This document shows positions 47,748 to 62,678 of a DNA stretch of 64,000 nt, piece after piece. The notes under the pieces are model-generated. The model worked only from the letters and a program-made list of their open reading frames with translations, did not search any database and had not been told where the DNA came from. The stretch is from Desulfovibrio ferrophilus (GTDB taxonomy: Bacteria; Desulfobacterota; Desulfovibrionia; Desulfovibrionales; Desulfovibrionaceae): assembly GCF_003966735.1 (NCBI RefSeq), contig NZ_AP017378.1:372001-436000 (forward strand). Direction: 5' to 3'. Every line of letters starts with the position of its first letter. The first letter of the stretch is position 1. Position numbers and translations under genes: made by a program.

Positions 47748-50700
47748 ATGGTCCAACTTTTCAAACATTTCGGCAAGATCGCCTCGAACCACACCGTACC
47801 GCACCTGCTGAATCTTCAGGTGGATTCCTACAAGCGCTTTCTGCAGCTTGATTGTCCGCCTGCCAGTAGGAAAGACGAAGGTCTCGAAGGCGTGTTCCGG
47901 TCCGTGTTTCCCATTGAGGACTTCAATAAAACCGCAAGCCTTGAGTACGTCAGCTACGACATTAGCCCGCCGAAGTACGACGAGGCCGAGTGCATTGCAA
48001 AGGGGCTGACCTTCGAAGCTCCTGTGCGTATCACTGTGCGGCTTGTTGTCTACGATGTGGACGAGGAAACAGAAAACCGTACCATCCGTGATATCAAAGA
48101 GCAGGATATCTACTTTGGCACCATTTCGTTGATGACGGACAAGGGAACGTTCATCGTTAACGGAACTGAGCGTGTCATTGTTAACCAGCTCCAGCGTTCA
48201 CCCGGTATCATCTTTGAGCATGATTCCGGTAAATCGCATTCTTCCGGTCGAGTTCTCTATTCCTGCCGTATCATTCCCATGCGTGGGTCCTGGCTGGACT
48301 TTGACTTTGACCACAAAGACATTCTGCATGTGCGTATCGACCGCCGCCGCAAGATGCCGTCCACTATCCTCTATAAGGCCATGGGCATGTCCAAGGCCGA
48401 GATTCTCTCCTACTTCTACGACACGGAGAAATATCGACTGGAGAAGGGACGCGTTCTGCGCCAGCTTGATGCTGACCGCTTCTGCAAAGAAGTTGCGTTC
48501 GTTGATGTGGCGGGCTCGGATGGCGAAATCATCGCCACCCAGGGCAAACCCATCACTAAGCGTCTGTTCAAGAAGATGCTCAAAGATGGCGTGACCGAGC
48601 ATGAAGTCGATCCCGCAGGCCTGGAGACCATGTTCCTGGCCGTTGAGATTGTGGACAAGAAGAGTGGCGAAGTCCTGGCCGATGCTGGCGAGGTCATGTC
48701 CCATGAACTGATCGAGAAGTTGGAGGCTGCCAAGGTCACCGAGATTGAGATGCTGTACACTCGTGGAGCCGAGGTTTCCTCCTCCATTCGTGACACCTTG
48801 ATGCTCGACAAGACCACGGACACCGCTTCTGCCCAGGTCGAGATTTATCGTCGCCTGCGCCCCAGCTCGCCTCCGACTCCCGAGATCGCGTCCACGTTCT
48901 TTGAGAACCTGTTCCGCAACCCCGATTACTATGACCTGTCGAGTGTTGGGCGTTATAAGCTCAATTCGCGTCTGGGCCTGGACGAGCCCCTGGATAACAG
49001 GACTCTGACCAACCAGGACATCCTGCGAGCCATCAAACTGCTTGTGCAGTTGAAGGACTCTCGTGGACCCGCTGACGACATCGATCATCTCGGCAACCGC
49101 CGCGTGCGTCCTGTCGGTGAACTGGTCGAGAACCAGTATCGCATCGGCCTGGTGCGTATGGAGCGAGCCATCAAGGAGCGCATGAGCCTCCAGGAAGTGG
49201 CGACTCTGATGCCCCATGATCTGATCAACCCCAAGCCGGTTGCAGCTGTCTTGAAGGAGTTCTTCGGAACTTCGCAGTTGTCTCAGTTCATGGACCAGAC
49301 CAACCCGCTCTCCGAGGTCACTCACAAGCGTCGCCTGTCCGCACTCGGACCCGGTGGCCTGACCCGTGAGCGAGCAGGATTCGAAGTTCGCGACGTGCAC
49401 GTTTCTCACTACGGTCGTATCTGCCCCATTGAGACGCCTGAAGGACCGAACATTGGTCTGATCGTGTCCCTGACCACACATTCCAAGGTCAACGACTTCG
49501 GTTTCATCGAGTCGCCATACCGCGTGGTCACCGATGGCAAGGTTACTGACGATGTGCGTTACCTCGATGCCTCCATGGAGGCGAGCGAAGTCATCGCGCA
49601 GGCCAATGCGCCGCTGGATGAAACCAAGGGCTTTATCAATCCCATGGTCAACGCCCGTATCAATGGTGACCCGCAGTTGGTCCCCAATGAAGACGTGACC
49701 ATGATGGACATCTCGCCCAGTCAGATTGTGTCCATCTCCGCAGCATTGATTCCCTTCCTGGAGCATGATGACGCCAACCGCGCGCTCATGGGCTCCAACA
49801 TGCAGCGCCAGGCCGTGCCGCTCCTCGAGTCCCATATGCCCCTGGTGGGTACCGGGATGGAAGGATCCGTTGCGCGGGACTCCGGCGCCTGCCTGCTGGC
49901 TACCAACGATGGCGTCATCGAGTTTGTCGATGCCGACAAGATCGTTGTGGCCTACGACGAAGGTGTGGCCAAGCCTGCTGGTGGCGTGAAAAGCTACGAC
50001 ATGGTCAAGCACCACAAGTCGAACCAGAATAGCTGCTTCGGACAGAAGCCCCGGGTCAAGCCTGGGCAGAGAGTCGTGAAGGGTGAAGTTCTGGCCGACG
50101 GACCGAGCATTGAGAACGGCGAGCTTGCCTTGGGCAAGAACCTGATGGTCGCCTTCATGCCTTGGTGTGGTTATAACTTTGAGGACTCCATCCTCATCTC
50201 CGAGCGCATGGTCAAGGAAGACGTCTACACCTCGGTTCACATCGAGGAGTTTGAACTCGTCGCCCGTGACACCAAGCTCGGACCCGAAGAAGTCACACGT
50301 GATATCCCCAACGTCGGCGAGGATATGCTCCGCAACCTCGACGAATCGGGTATCATTCGCATCGGTGCCAACGTGGCCCCCGATGATATTCTGGTCGGCA
50401 AAATCACTCCCAAGGGTGAGACTCAGCTGACTCCTGAAGAAAAGCTCCTGCGCGCCATCTTTGGTGACAAGGCTCGCGACGTAAAGAATACCTCCCTCAA
50501 GGTTCCGCCGGGAATCGAGGGGACGGTCATTGACGTCAAGGTCTTCAACCGTCGTTCCGGCGATAAGGATGACCGCACCAAAGAGATCGAGGATCTGGAG
50601 CTTGCTTCCCTCGACCGCAAGGAACTGCAACATGTTGCCGCCTTGGGTAACAGCATCCGCCGCAAGATGTGGGATGTTGTCCAGGGTAAACAGTTGGCGT

Positions 50701-51854
50701 CATCCGTTGCTGGCAAGAGAAAGGGCGAAGTCCTGGCTGAAGCCGGTGCCACCTTGCAGGAGGATGTCTTCTCCGAGATTCCCGTCAAGAAGCTTGGCGG
50801 TCTGTTCAAGGCCAAGAGCGTCAACGACGAGGTCAAAGAGTTCCTTGATGACTACGAGCGTCAGGTTCGTTTCATCAAAGATATCTACGAGGTCAAGCGT
50901 GGTAAGGTCACCGAAGGCGACGATCTGCCTCCGGGCGTGATCAAGATGGTCAAGGTCTACCTTGCTGTGAAGCGTAAGCTCAGCGTGGGTGACAAAATGG
51001 CCGGACGTCACGGTAACAAGGGTGTTGTTTCCAATATCCTGCCTGCCGAAGACATGCCGTTCTTCGCGGACGGAACCCCGGTGGACATCGTGCTGAACCC
51101 CTTGGGTGTTCCTTCTCGTATGAACATCGGTCAGGTCATGGAAATTCACCTTGGTCTGGGCTGTGCCATGCTCGGCCGCAAGATTGCCGAGATGATCGAC
51201 AGCGGTGAGCACCTGAAGGATGTCCGCAGGGATATCAAGGCCATCTACAACTCGCCCGAGACCGATAAGGTCATCGACGACCTGTCTGACGAAGAAGTGG
51301 TGGACATGGCCAAGAAGCTGCGCCGCGGCGTAGTGGCCAAGACCCCTGTCTTTGACGGCGCAGTCGAGGGCGAGATCTGGAACTGGCTGGAGCAGGCTGG
51401 CATGGATAGCGACGGAAAATCCGTCCTTTATGATGGCCGTACCGGTGTGCCCTTCCATAATCGGGTCACCGTGGGCATCATGTACATGCTCAAACTGCAC
51501 CACTTGGTTGACGAAAAGATTCACGCACGTTCCACCGGTCCTTACAGTCTCGTTACTCAGCAGCCGCTGGGTGGTAAGGCTCAGTTCGGTGGTCAGCGTT
51601 TGGGTGAAATGGAAGTCTGGGCCCTTGAGGCCTACGGCGCGGCGTATCTTCTCCAGGAGTTCCTGACCGTCAAATCCGACGATGTGCAGGGCCGTGTGAA
51701 GATGTACGAGAAGATCGTCAAGGGCGAAAACTTCCTCGAAGCCGGTCTGCCCGAGTCATTCAACGTTCTGATCAAGGAACTGATGGCTCTGGGGCTGGAT
51801 GTGCAGCTCAATTACGAAGAGGGCGCAACCGGCAGACCCCGGTTCCGCCAGTAG
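47748..51854 (+). CDS. rpoB: DNA-directed RNA polymerase subunit beta
   Basis: The 1368-residue beta subunit, complete. Seen: the rifampicin region ([33 protein letters not shown] near residue 525), [15 protein letters not shown], the conserved [12 protein letters not shown] near residue 1085, and the C-terminal [25 protein letters not shown]. No substitution at the classical rifampicin-resistance positions is evident in what I can read. It starts with ATG at 47748 behind GGGAGA. The start is 81 nt from the rpoC start at the other end. Confidence 0.98.
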   Translation: MVQLFKHFGKIASNHTVPHLLNLQVDSYKRFLQLDCPPASRKDEGLEGVFRSVFPIEDFNKTASLEYVSYDISPPKYDEAECIAKGLTFEAPVRITVRLVVYDVDEETENRTIRDIKEQDIYFGTISLMTDKGTFIVNGTERVIVNQLQRSPGIIFEHDSGKSHSSGRVLYSCRIIPMRGSWLDFDFDHKDILHVRIDRRRKMPSTILYKAMGMSKAEILSYFYDTEKYRLEKGRVLRQLDADRFCKEVAFVDVAGSDGEIIATQGKPITKRLFKKMLKDGVTEHEVDPAGLETMFLAVEIVDKKSGEVLADAGEVMSHELIEKLEAAKVTEIEMLYTRGAEVSSSIRDTLMLDKTTDTASAQVEIYRRLRPSSPPTPEIASTFFENLFRNPDYYDLSSVGRYKLNSRLGLDEPLDNRTLTNQDILRAIKLLVQLKDSRGPADDIDHLGNRRVRPVGELVENQYRIGLVRMERAIKERMSLQEVATLMPHDLINPKPVAAVLKEFFGTSQLSQFMDQTNPLSEVTHKRRLSALGPGGLTRERAGFEVRDVHVSHYGRICPIETPEGPNIGLIVSLTTHSKVNDFGFIESPYRVVTDGKVTDDVRYLDASMEASEVIAQANAPLDETKGFINPMVNARINGDPQLVPNEDVTMMDISPSQIVSISAALIPFLEHDDANRALMGSNMQRQAVPLLESHMPLVGTGMEGSVARDSGACLLATNDGVIEFVDADKIVVAYDEGVAKPAGGVKSYDMVKHHKSNQNSCFGQKPRVKPGQRVVKGEVLADGPSIENGELALGKNLMVAFMPWCGYNFEDSILISERMVKEDVYTSVHIEEFELVARDTKLGPEEVTRDIPNVGEDMLRNLDESGIIRIGANVAPDDILVGKITPKGETQLTPEEKLLRAIFGDKARDVKNTSLKVPPGIEGTVIDVKVFNRRSGDKDDRTKEIEDLELASLDRKELQHVAALGNSIRRKMWDVVQGKQLASSVAGKRKGEVLAEAGATLQEDVFSEIPVKKLGGLFKAKSVNDEVKEFLDDYERQVRFIKDIYEVKRGKVTEGDDLPPGVIKMVKVYLAVKRKLSVGDKMAGRHGNKGVVSNILPAEDMPFFADGTPVDIVLNPLGVPSRMNIGQVMEIHLGLGCAMLGRKIAEMIDSGEHLKDVRRDIKAIYNSPETDKVIDDLSDEEVVDMAKKLRRGVVAKTPVFDGAVEGEIWNWLEQAGMDSDGKSVLYDGRTGVPFHNRVTVGIMYMLKLHHLVDEKIHARSTGPYSLVTQQPLGGKAQFGGQRLGEMEVWALEAYGAAYLLQEFLTVKSDDVQGRVKMYEKIVKGENFLEAGLPESFNVLIKELMALGLDVQLNYEEGATGRPRFRQ

Positions 51855-51934
51855 ATTGGTAAACGCTCCCGCCGGGCGGCTTGGTCGCCCGGCGGAAAAG
51901 ATATTGAACGCATAACGTTTCGCGAGGTAGATCA

Positions 51935-56104
<4,170 letters not shown>

Positions 56105-56127
56105 AAGAGGCAGATAAGACAAGATAT

Positions 56128-56155
56128 AGGGACCGCTTTGGCGGTCCCTTTTTTT
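56128..56155 (+). terminator. Terminator after rpoC
   Basis: A perfect 9-bp stem AGGGACCGC/GCGGTCCCT (56128-56136 with 56141-56149), TTTG loop and seven T residues. Confidence 0.92.
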
Positions 56156-56166
56156 GGCCTAAAAGA

Positions 56167-56195
56167 AGCGCCGGTGGCCCACTGCCACCGGCGCT
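56167..56195 (-). terminator. Terminator of the minus-strand efflux operon
   Basis: A perfect 12-bp stem (56167-56178 with 56184-56195), 5-nt loop, followed on the minus strand by TTCTTTT. A second perfect 10-bp hairpin (56207-56216 with 56224-56233) lies before it and holds the TAA stop of the pump gene in its 7-nt loop. Confidence 0.75.
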
Positions 56196-56220
56196 ATCCA
56201 CGTCTGAACCCTGCCGAATA

Positions 56221-59200
56221 TTACGGCAGGGTTTGTTTATCAACGGCGCTGGATGGGGAGGGGGGAGTGACGCCGTTGAAATAGGTACGAATGCTCTTGG
56301 TTGCATCATCCAGAATGCAATACAGGCTGGGGACCAGGCACAGGGTAATGGCCGTGGCGAACAGAATGCCAAACCCAAGAGAGATGGCCATAGGGATCAT
56401 GAAACGAGCTTGACGCGAGGTTTCCAGAAGCATGGGCATCAGGCCGAAGAAGGTGGTGAGCGTGGTCAGCATGATGGGGCGGAACCGCGTTAAGCCCGCC
56501 GCTGTCGCGGCTTCAAAGGCGTTTTGCCCCTGCTCGCTGTTGCTATTTGCGGTATTGATGAAGACTAGGGAATCGTTCACCACCACCCCAGACAGGGCCA
56601 CGATGCCGAACATGCTGGGGATGCACAGGGCATAGCCCATGAGCAGATGCCCAAGAATGGCTCCCACCACACCGAAGGGGATGCAGACCATGATGATCAG
56701 CGGCTGCGTGTAACTCCCGAAGGGGATGGCCAATAGGGCATAGACGACTAGCAGGGCAAGAAGCAGTCCGACTACAAGACTCTGCATACTTTCGGTCATG
56801 TCGGCCTGACGGCCTTCGAAACTCCAGGCAAGGCCCGGTACCGACTTCATCAGACGAGGCAGGACATCACTCTTCAGGCTTTGCAGGACCAGGGTCGCCT
56901 GGGCTGTGGGTTGAACCTCGGCTGTGACCTCGATGGTTCGGCGACCTTGATGGCGGGTGATCTGGGTGTAGGCTCGCCCTCGTTCAATGCTGACGGCTTC
57001 AGTTAACGGAATTTCGCTTCCGTCAGGAGTGCGCAGAATCATGTTTTCCAGGGAATATTCGGTGGCGCGCTCGGCCTTGGGCAAAAGCGTTCGCACTGTG
57101 ATTTCGTTGCGACCGCGTTGCTGAGCCAGGGCTTTTGCACCATAGAAGGCGCTACGCACCTGGGATGCAACGTCGGCGGCCGTCAACCCGGCGGCGAGGC
57201 CAGCAGGCAGCATATGAAAATCCAACTGCTGCTTTCCGTCGGCCGAACCGTCATCGATGTCCGATGCACCACCAAATTTGGACAGTTCAAGAGCCAGAGT
57301 CTGTCCAGCAGCATTGAGGGTTTCGGTGTTGCGATGCGAAAGTTCTACATTGACCGCAGGGTCCGAGCCGGGCCCTCCCTTGTCGGATTTGAAGGTCAGG
57401 TTTTCCAGCCCGGGGATTTCTCCACTGCGTTGGCGCCACTGATTGATGAACGCAGCGGTGCTGATAGGGCGGGCGTCGGCATCGGTGAGGTAGACCCTCA
57501 AGGAAACGGTATTATCCGAAACCACGGAGAAAACTGATTTGACCAGGGCCTGCCCTCCGTTATCTATGGCGACCGCCTCGGCCACTGTGGTCAGGTATTG
57601 TCGCACTTCTTCCAGCCGGGAGGCTGGTGACCCGTACGGCAGGGTTGCTTCACAATAGCCCAGATCGGACTCGGTTTTGGGGAACAGGGTGAAGCCCATC
57701 CGTCCGCTGCCTGCATAGGCGCCGACGATCAGCAACAGGGCCAGTCCGCCCGCAACAACGGCGTAACGGTATTTGAGGGCAGCCCGCAGCAAGGGGCCAT
57801 AGCGATTGATAACAAAGGCATCAAACTTCTTTTGGAAGTTCGTATGCCAGCGCGCCAAACGATTCGTGCTGTGAGTGGCGGAATGCTTTGTGTGAGCCAT
57901 GTGTGCGGGCAGGACGAACAGACTCTCCACCAGCGAGATCAAAAAGACCGTGATGACGACGATGGGGATGTTCCTGAATATTTTGCCGGGAACACCTGGT
58001 ACGAAAAGTAGCGGTGCGAAAGCAGCTACATTGGTCAGCACCGCAAAGGTCACGGGCATGGCCATTTCTTTGGCACCGATGATGGCCGCTTTCAAAGGAG
58101 GCATTCCCTCTTCGCGACGGGCGTGGATGTTTTCGCCCACCACGATGGCGTCGTCCACCACGATTCCCAGGGCAACGATGAAGGCGAACATGGAAATCAT
58201 GTTGATGGACAGATCCATGGAAGGCAGAAACAGGAAAGCCCCGAGAAATGAGATCGGGATGCCCAGGCTGACCCAGAACGCAACGCGAATCTCCAGGAAC
58301 AGTGCCAACAGAATGAAGACCAGGATCAACCCCATCCAGGCGTTTTTGAGCAGCAACTCGGCCCGCTGGTTGAAGGTGTCCGACATGTCCCTGAGCACAG
58401 CCACATCCAGCCCCTCCGGGGCCGATGCCTTGAATTGCTCGACAATGTTCATTGTGGCATCGGAGACCTGACCCGGGGTCTGGTCACCAACACGGTACAC
58501 ATCCAATCCCACCGTGGTCTGGCCATTATAAACCGCATAGTTGTTGGAATCCTCGAAGTCTTCCCGCACAGTGGCAATGTCCTGGACCAGAACCTGCGAA
58601 CCGTCCTCGGTGGAAATGAGCGGGATACGTCCGAATTCCCAAGCCCAGTCGCGGCGTTCCTTGACACGGACCAGGACGTCACCGCCTTTGGTGCGGATGG
58701 TGCCCCCCGGTGTTTCCACCGCTGCTGCGGCGATGGTGTCGGCCACGTGTTCGAGGGTCAGGCCATACCGTCGAAGCTGTGCCTGGGCGATCTCGACGTG
58801 CACTTCATGATCGCGCACTCCTTTGAATTCCACGATGGTGATATCGGGTGACTGGAGCAGCATGTCCCTGAGTTCGTCAGCCTTGTCACGTAAGACAAGT
58901 TCGGTCTGCTCGCCGTAGACAGCAAGGCTTACGACCTCGCGGCTGTGGGTGTTTTCGCTGATAACCGGGTCTTCGGCTTCGTCGGGAAAGGTGGAGATGC
59001 CATCTACTTCGCTTTTCACGTCCTGGGTCAGCTTGGAGATGTCCGCCCCTTCCTGGGCTGTGATGGTGACGCTGGCTGAACCTTCACTGGCTGTGGAGTC
59101 GATTTCATCCACACCGTCCAATCCCTGTACGGCGTCTTCGATGGCCAGGATAATGCCCTGCTCCACCTCTTCGGGGCTGGCACCGGAGTAGGCAACTCTG

Positions 59201-59355
59201 ATGCTGACCTGGTCTTCGGAAAACTCGGGGAAGACCTCCTGCTTGATCATGGTGGCCATGATCAAGCCACCGATCAGGCAGATCAACATGATCAGGTTGG
59301 AGGCTACGGAATTGCCTGCCATCCAGGCAATGGGCCCTTTGCTATTATCCATCAT
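56221..59355 (-). CDS. RND efflux transporter permease
   Basis: An inner-membrane proton-driven pump of 1044 residues with the RND layout: a first membrane helix (MAGNSVASNLIMLICLIGGLIMA), a large periplasmic loop, then membrane helices 2-7, with the proton-relay DD in LGIVVDDAIVVGEN, a second periplasmic loop and helices 8-12. Substrate (drug or metal) is not readable; the CusA-type methionine relay is not evident, so the HAE-1 (drug-type) branch is more likely. The start at ATG 59355 (GGGAGA seven bases upstream, followed by a second ATG) overlaps the fusion-protein gene by 11 bases. Confidence 0.92.
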   Translation of the reverse strand: MMDNSKGPIAWMAGNSVASNLIMLICLIGGLIMATMIKQEVFPEFSEDQVSIRVAYSGASPEEVEQGIILAIEDAVQGLDGVDEIDSTASEGSASVTITAQEGADISKLTQDVKSEVDGISTFPDEAEDPVISENTHSREVVSLAVYGEQTELVLRDKADELRDMLLQSPDITIVEFKGVRDHEVHVEIAQAQLRRYGLTLEHVADTIAAAAVETPGGTIRTKGGDVLVRVKERRDWAWEFGRIPLISTEDGSQVLVQDIATVREDFEDSNNYAVYNGQTTVGLDVYRVGDQTPGQVSDATMNIVEQFKASAPEGLDVAVLRDMSDTFNQRAELLLKNAWMGLILVFILLALFLEIRVAFWVSLGIPISFLGAFLFLPSMDLSINMISMFAFIVALGIVVDDAIVVGENIHARREEGMPPLKAAIIGAKEMAMPVTFAVLTNVAAFAPLLFVPGVPGKIFRNIPIVVITVFLISLVESLFVLPAHMAHTKHSATHSTNRLARWHTNFQKKFDAFVINRYGPLLRAALKYRYAVVAGGLALLLIVGAYAGSGRMGFTLFPKTESDLGYCEATLPYGSPASRLEEVRQYLTTVAEAVAIDNGGQALVKSVFSVVSDNTVSLRVYLTDADARPISTAAFINQWRQRSGEIPGLENLTFKSDKGGPGSDPAVNVELSHRNTETLNAAGQTLALELSKFGGASDIDDGSADGKQQLDFHMLPAGLAAGLTAADVASQVRSAFYGAKALAQQRGRNEITVRTLLPKAERATEYSLENMILRTPDGSEIPLTEAVSIERGRAYTQITRHQGRRTIEVTAEVQPTAQATLVLQSLKSDVLPRLMKSVPGLAWSFEGRQADMTESMQSLVVGLLLALLVVYALLAIPFGSYTQPLIIMVCIPFGVVGAILGHLLMGYALCIPSMFGIVALSGVVVNDSLVFINTANSNSEQGQNAFEAATAAGLTRFRPIMLTTLTTFFGLMPMLLETSRQARFMIPMAISLGFGILFATAITLCLVPSLYCILDDATKSIRTYFNGVTPPSPSSAVDKQTLP

Positions 59356-60571
59356 GACGGCTCTCCCTGATGTTTTCGGAGGCCATAGCGTCATCGGTCT
59401 TTACCTGAACGTGCAGTGTCATGCCCTGAATTGGTGAAGCGATGTCGGTGGTGACCACCTGTTCACCTGTCTGCAGGCCAGAGGTGATGAAGACAGTATT
59501 GCGGTCGCTCCAGGTTACGTTGACAGGGCGGATGTTCAGGGTATTGCCGTTGGCAATCCAAACGGAAGTGCCATCACGCAGGGCCTGCCGGGGCAGGGCG
59601 ATTACATTGGAAACAGTTGGGCCGGTGATGTGTGCCGTGACGTATTCGTTGAGTACCAGTGGCTGGTTTCCATCCCGCAATCCCATCGGATCAGGAATGC
59701 TGATCAAAACCCGGGCCATGCGGCTGGATTCCACCAGTTCTCCAATGCGGCGCAGGACATGACCGGAACGGCTGGCCTGACTGGTTTTGCTCTCGATCTG
59801 CACAGCACTGCCAGGAGTTTGGGAAGTGGAGAAAATGATCCAGCGCAACTGGGAGACCGGAACAGCGGCTTCGATCCAGTATTCATCGGTGCCGACCAGA
59901 GTACCCAGAGTGTCGGTGGTTGAGATGTCGGAACCGAGGTTTACCGAACGCTCGGTGACCAGCGCGTTGAAGGGGGCTTTCACCTGGCTGCGTTCAAGGT
60001 TCAGCCGGGCCACTTCCAGAGCTGCCTCGGCGTCGTCCAGATCTGCCTCGGCTTGAGCCAGTTGCGGTTCTCGCAGGGCAAGAGACGTTTCATTCACTGC
60101 GGTGTCGGAGGAGAGGGAGAGCAGCTCCAACTGAGCTTTGGCCACTTGTTGCTGACCTCTCTCCAGGTCCAGGTCGGCCCGGGTACGTATGACTTCGTTC
60201 TGGGCTTGGCGTAAAGCCAGACGGTAGTCGGTATCATCCAGTTTCAGGGCGATTTCACCGGATTGCAGGAGACCGCCAGGGGTGAAGGATTCCGAAAGCT
60301 TTTGGACGTGACCGGACACCCTGGCGCGTAGTTCGATTTCACGGGCGGCACTGACGGTTCCCATGACCTCGATGCTGATGGGCCGATCTTCGGCTTTGGC
60401 TGATATGGTTTCGACCAGGGTTGGGGTTACGCCAGCGGCTCGGCCTCGACCTGCAGAGGGCCGAGAAAAGAGCAGTGAGGCAGCAATGGCCGCTCCGCCA
60501 AGAAGGAGTAACAGGGGCATTCCAATGGTCAGCCAACGCCGGGAGGAGGTGGCTTTATGTGTATTGTTCAT
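59345..60571 (-). CDS. RND efflux membrane-fusion (periplasmic adaptor) protein
   Basis: A 408-residue adaptor. An N-terminal anchor (RWLTIGMPLLLLLGGAAIAASLLF, without a lipobox) precedes the barrel (GTVSAAREIELRARVSGHV), a long helical hairpin (RTRADLDLERGQQ ... ARLNLERSQVKAPF), the beta barrel (LVGTDEYWIEAAVPVSQLRW) and the membrane-proximal domain (ALPRQALRDGTSVWIANGNTL). It links the pump to the outer-membrane factor. Its ATG overlaps the upstream stop by one base (TGATG). Confidence 0.9.
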   Translation of the reverse strand: MNNTHKATSSRRWLTIGMPLLLLLGGAAIAASLLFSRPSAGRGRAAGVTPTLVETISAKAEDRPISIEVMGTVSAAREIELRARVSGHVQKLSESFTPGGLLQSGEIALKLDDTDYRLALRQAQNEVIRTRADLDLERGQQQVAKAQLELLSLSSDTAVNETSLALREPQLAQAEADLDDAEAALEVARLNLERSQVKAPFNALVTERSVNLGSDISTTDTLGTLVGTDEYWIEAAVPVSQLRWIIFSTSQTPGSAVQIESKTSQASRSGHVLRRIGELVESSRMARVLISIPDPMGLRDGNQPLVLNEYVTAHITGPTVSNVIALPRQALRDGTSVWIANGNTLNIRPVNVTWSDRNTVFITSGLQTGEQVVTTDIASPIQGMTLHVQVKTDDAMASENIRESRHDG

Positions 60572-62019
60572 CACGAGTGTTTCCTTGTGATATTGGTGAG
60601 AATGAGGCCCGTTGGGGTGAGTTTGTCTGCCCAGTCAGTACCTAGAGCCCGATAGAGGGTGATGCGGTTCTTGAGGAGGTCGGTTTTTTCCTGAATCAGT
60701 GTGCGTTCCAGAGTCTGAACGGTGGTTAGCGCATTAAGCATGGAAAGATAATCGTCCACGCCGTTCAAATAGCGTCGGTGCGCTTCCTCCTTGGCCAGAC
60801 GGGCGGCTGTGAGTTGCTTGCCTAGTGCCAGAAGGTAGTCTTGTTGCCCGGATTCGGTCACCAGCGCATCCTCAACTTCCTGAATGGCGGTGAAGACGGT
60901 TTCCTCGTAGGCAGCCAATCGCTCCTGAGCCAGAGCGCGGGTGCGATCAACCTCGGCCGCGCGTGTTCCACCGTCGAGCAGCGGGAAGACCAGACTGGAG
61001 GCCAGATTAAGGCTCCAGGCATCAAACAGATTTTCCAGTGTGTTTCCTCCGTAATCTGCGGAAGCACTGAGAGTCAGATCGGGCAGACGGTCAGCGCGGG
61101 CGGTGGCGATTTGCCAATCGGCAGACTCAAGAGCCAGACCTGCAGAGCGAATATCCGGGCGTGAGGCCAGAAGATCGGCAGGAAATCCCGTTTTGGGTGG
61201 GGTGGGTAGATCGGGTAGGGCGGAACTCTGGGGCAACTGCAGGCTGCCAGGCATCTGACCTGTCAGTATGGCTAACTCGTTGAGGGTTGTTCGTTCCTGG
61301 GTTTTGAGTGGAGGGAGCAGGGCCTTGGTTGCTGCCAGGGTTTGCTGTTGTTGCAGAATGTCCAGAGCCGAGGCCTGGGAAGCAGCGAAAAGCAATTGCT
61401 GAACGCTCAGGATTTGCTCGTTGGTGGCAACCTGATTCCGCACCAGGCGAACCTGTTCACGAGTGGCGAGTAAATCCAACCAGGCTTCGCTGACCTCACC
61501 GGCGACGGTGATAGCGGCAGTATTCAAGTCTTCGCGTGATGCCTGGGCATCGAGGAGTCCCGACTGAGCGGTGGCCCGAAGGCGTCCCCAGAGATCAAGT
61601 TCGTAGGAAGCAGCAAGTCCGAGTCCGTAGGAGTCACTCAGGGTTAAAGAGTCTGCCCCGGATGAAGGGGTTTCGGTCCAACTGCGAGTGTGTCCGGTGT
61701 CACCCGTGGCATTCAGTGACGGAGTCAGCGCTGCTCCTGCCTGTCTGGCCAATGCCCTGGATTGCTCGAGTTGTGCCCAGTACTGCCGCAACGTGAAGCC
61801 TCTGGAGAGGGCCTTGTCCACCAGCATGTTCAGTTGTGCACTATTGAATTGCTCCCACCATTGCCCTGGAGCTTCGCCCAGAGGTGAATACAGGGAGTAG
61901 TGGGCAGGTAGTGCCGCTGAAAGCGTATCGCGTTTTTCAGGGGCAAAGGGTGCACAACCCACCGCGAGTATTACCAAGGGAGTCACGCAGGTGAGGAGAA
62001 GTAGGCGAAGGTGTTTCAT
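60571..62019 (-). CDS. Outer-membrane efflux lipoprotein (NodT/OprM type)
   Basis: A 482-residue TolC-like channel. It begins with a lipoprotein signal ending in ILAVGC|AP (cysteine near residue 22), then two repeats of the outer-membrane efflux domain: LYSPLGEAPGQWWEQF, LSDSYGLGLAASYELDLWGRL in the first half, and ADRLPDLTLSASADYGGNTLENL in the second. I chose the ATG at 62019 because it gives the signal peptide directly; an in-frame ATG at 62052 would coincide with the predicted transcription start. It is first gene of the efflux unit and has its own copy of the ECF-type promoter motif. Confidence 0.9.
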   Translation of the reverse strand: MKHLRLLLLTCVTPLVILAVGCAPFAPEKRDTLSAALPAHYSLYSPLGEAPGQWWEQFNSAQLNMLVDKALSRGFTLRQYWAQLEQSRALARQAGAALTPSLNATGDTGHTRSWTETPSSGADSLTLSDSYGLGLAASYELDLWGRLRATAQSGLLDAQASREDLNTAAITVAGEVSEAWLDLLATREQVRLVRNQVATNEQILSVQQLLFAASQASALDILQQQQTLAATKALLPPLKTQERTTLNELAILTGQMPGSLQLPQSSALPDLPTPPKTGFPADLLASRPDIRSAGLALESADWQIATARADRLPDLTLSASADYGGNTLENLFDAWSLNLASSLVFPLLDGGTRAAEVDRTRALAQERLAAYEETVFTAIQEVEDALVTESGQQDYLLALGKQLTAARLAKEEAHRRYLNGVDDYLSMLNALTTVQTLERTLIQEKTDLLKNRITLYRALGTDWADKLTPTGLILTNITRKHS

Positions 62020-62059
62020 GGGAGGTGTTCTTCCGGTTGATGATGAGATCATGGTGGAA

Positions 62060-62087
62060 GAACGGTTGGGGTGCGCAAAACCTGCGC
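62060..62087 (-). promoter_or_regulatory. Predicted ECF-sigma promoter of the efflux genes
   Basis: On the minus strand GCGCAGG (62087-62081), a 16-nt spacer, then CGTTC (62064-62060), with TTTTT before the first box. It shares both boxes and the exact spacing with the site before the anti-sigma gene. Transcription should begin near 62052, about 33 nt before the outer-membrane factor start. Confidence 0.7.
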
Positions 62088-62109
62088 AAAAAGTTCTGTT
62101 TAATTTGTC

Positions 62110-62664
62110 CTAGGCGGACAGGGGAGAGAGGACGGAGCGCAGGGCTTTGCGGGCACGGACAAGCAGGGATTCCACAGCCGAGACCGTGACATCCATGGCC
62201 ATGGCTATTTCATCGTAGCGCAGGCCTTCGTTGTGCCGCAGGATGAGCGCGGTCCGTTGTGATTCGGGCAGACGGCGTACTGCCTGGGCCAGAGCGTCGG
62301 CTGTTTCCTGGCGGATGGCGGCGTGCATGGGGGTGTCATGGTCCGGCTGTTCGGGAAGTTGTTCCACAAGTAGTGGTTTCTTCTTGCGTACGTAGTCCAG
62401 GCACAGGTTGCGGGCGATACGCATGGCCCAAGCCCGGAAGCTGGTGCCCGGAGTGTAGGTGGCAGCATTGGTAAAGATACGCAGGAATGTTTCCTGGGCC
62501 ACGTCCGCCGCTTCGTGGGCGTCGCCCAGAAAGCGGAAGGCAAAGCCATGCACGGACCCCTGGTGTCGCTCCAGCAGTTCCCGGAAGGCTCGATGATCCT
62601 CGTCAGCAATAAGCAGCATCAGATGATCGTCATCGAGGGAAGAGTAGTTTTTAAAGAAGAGCAT
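62110..62664 (-). CDS. ECF RNA polymerase sigma factor
   Basis: A 184-residue sigma-70-family ECF factor. Region 2 includes GFAFRFLGDAHEAADVAQETFLRIF (residues 40-65) and AWAMRIARNLCLDYVRKKK; region 4 is LPESQRTALILRHNEGLRYDEIAMAMDVTVSAVESLLVRARKALR, a typical helix-turn-helix for the -35 box. It follows the sensor gene by 14 nt, and the anti-sigma and sensor genes are upstream in the same unit. The CnrYXH-like set suggests release of sigma when the periplasmic sensor is triggered. Confidence 0.92.
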   Translation of the reverse strand: MLFFKNYSSLDDDHLMLLIADEDHRAFRELLERHQGSVHGFAFRFLGDAHEAADVAQETFLRIFTNAATYTPGTSFRAWAMRIARNLCLDYVRKKKPLLVEQLPEQPDHDTPMHAAIRQETADALAQAVRRLPESQRTALILRHNEGLRYDEIAMAMDVTVSAVESLLVRARKALRSVLSPLSA

Positions 62665-62678
62665 TCTGTGATTGTAGC

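Noticed and set aside
48198-50633. An 811-codon open frame on the minus strand opposite rpoB, with similar frames opposite carB, purF, tuf and rpoC
   Set aside because: Highly expressed GC-rich genes leave long stop-free frames on the other strand. The translations are His/Gln/Val-rich and match no family.
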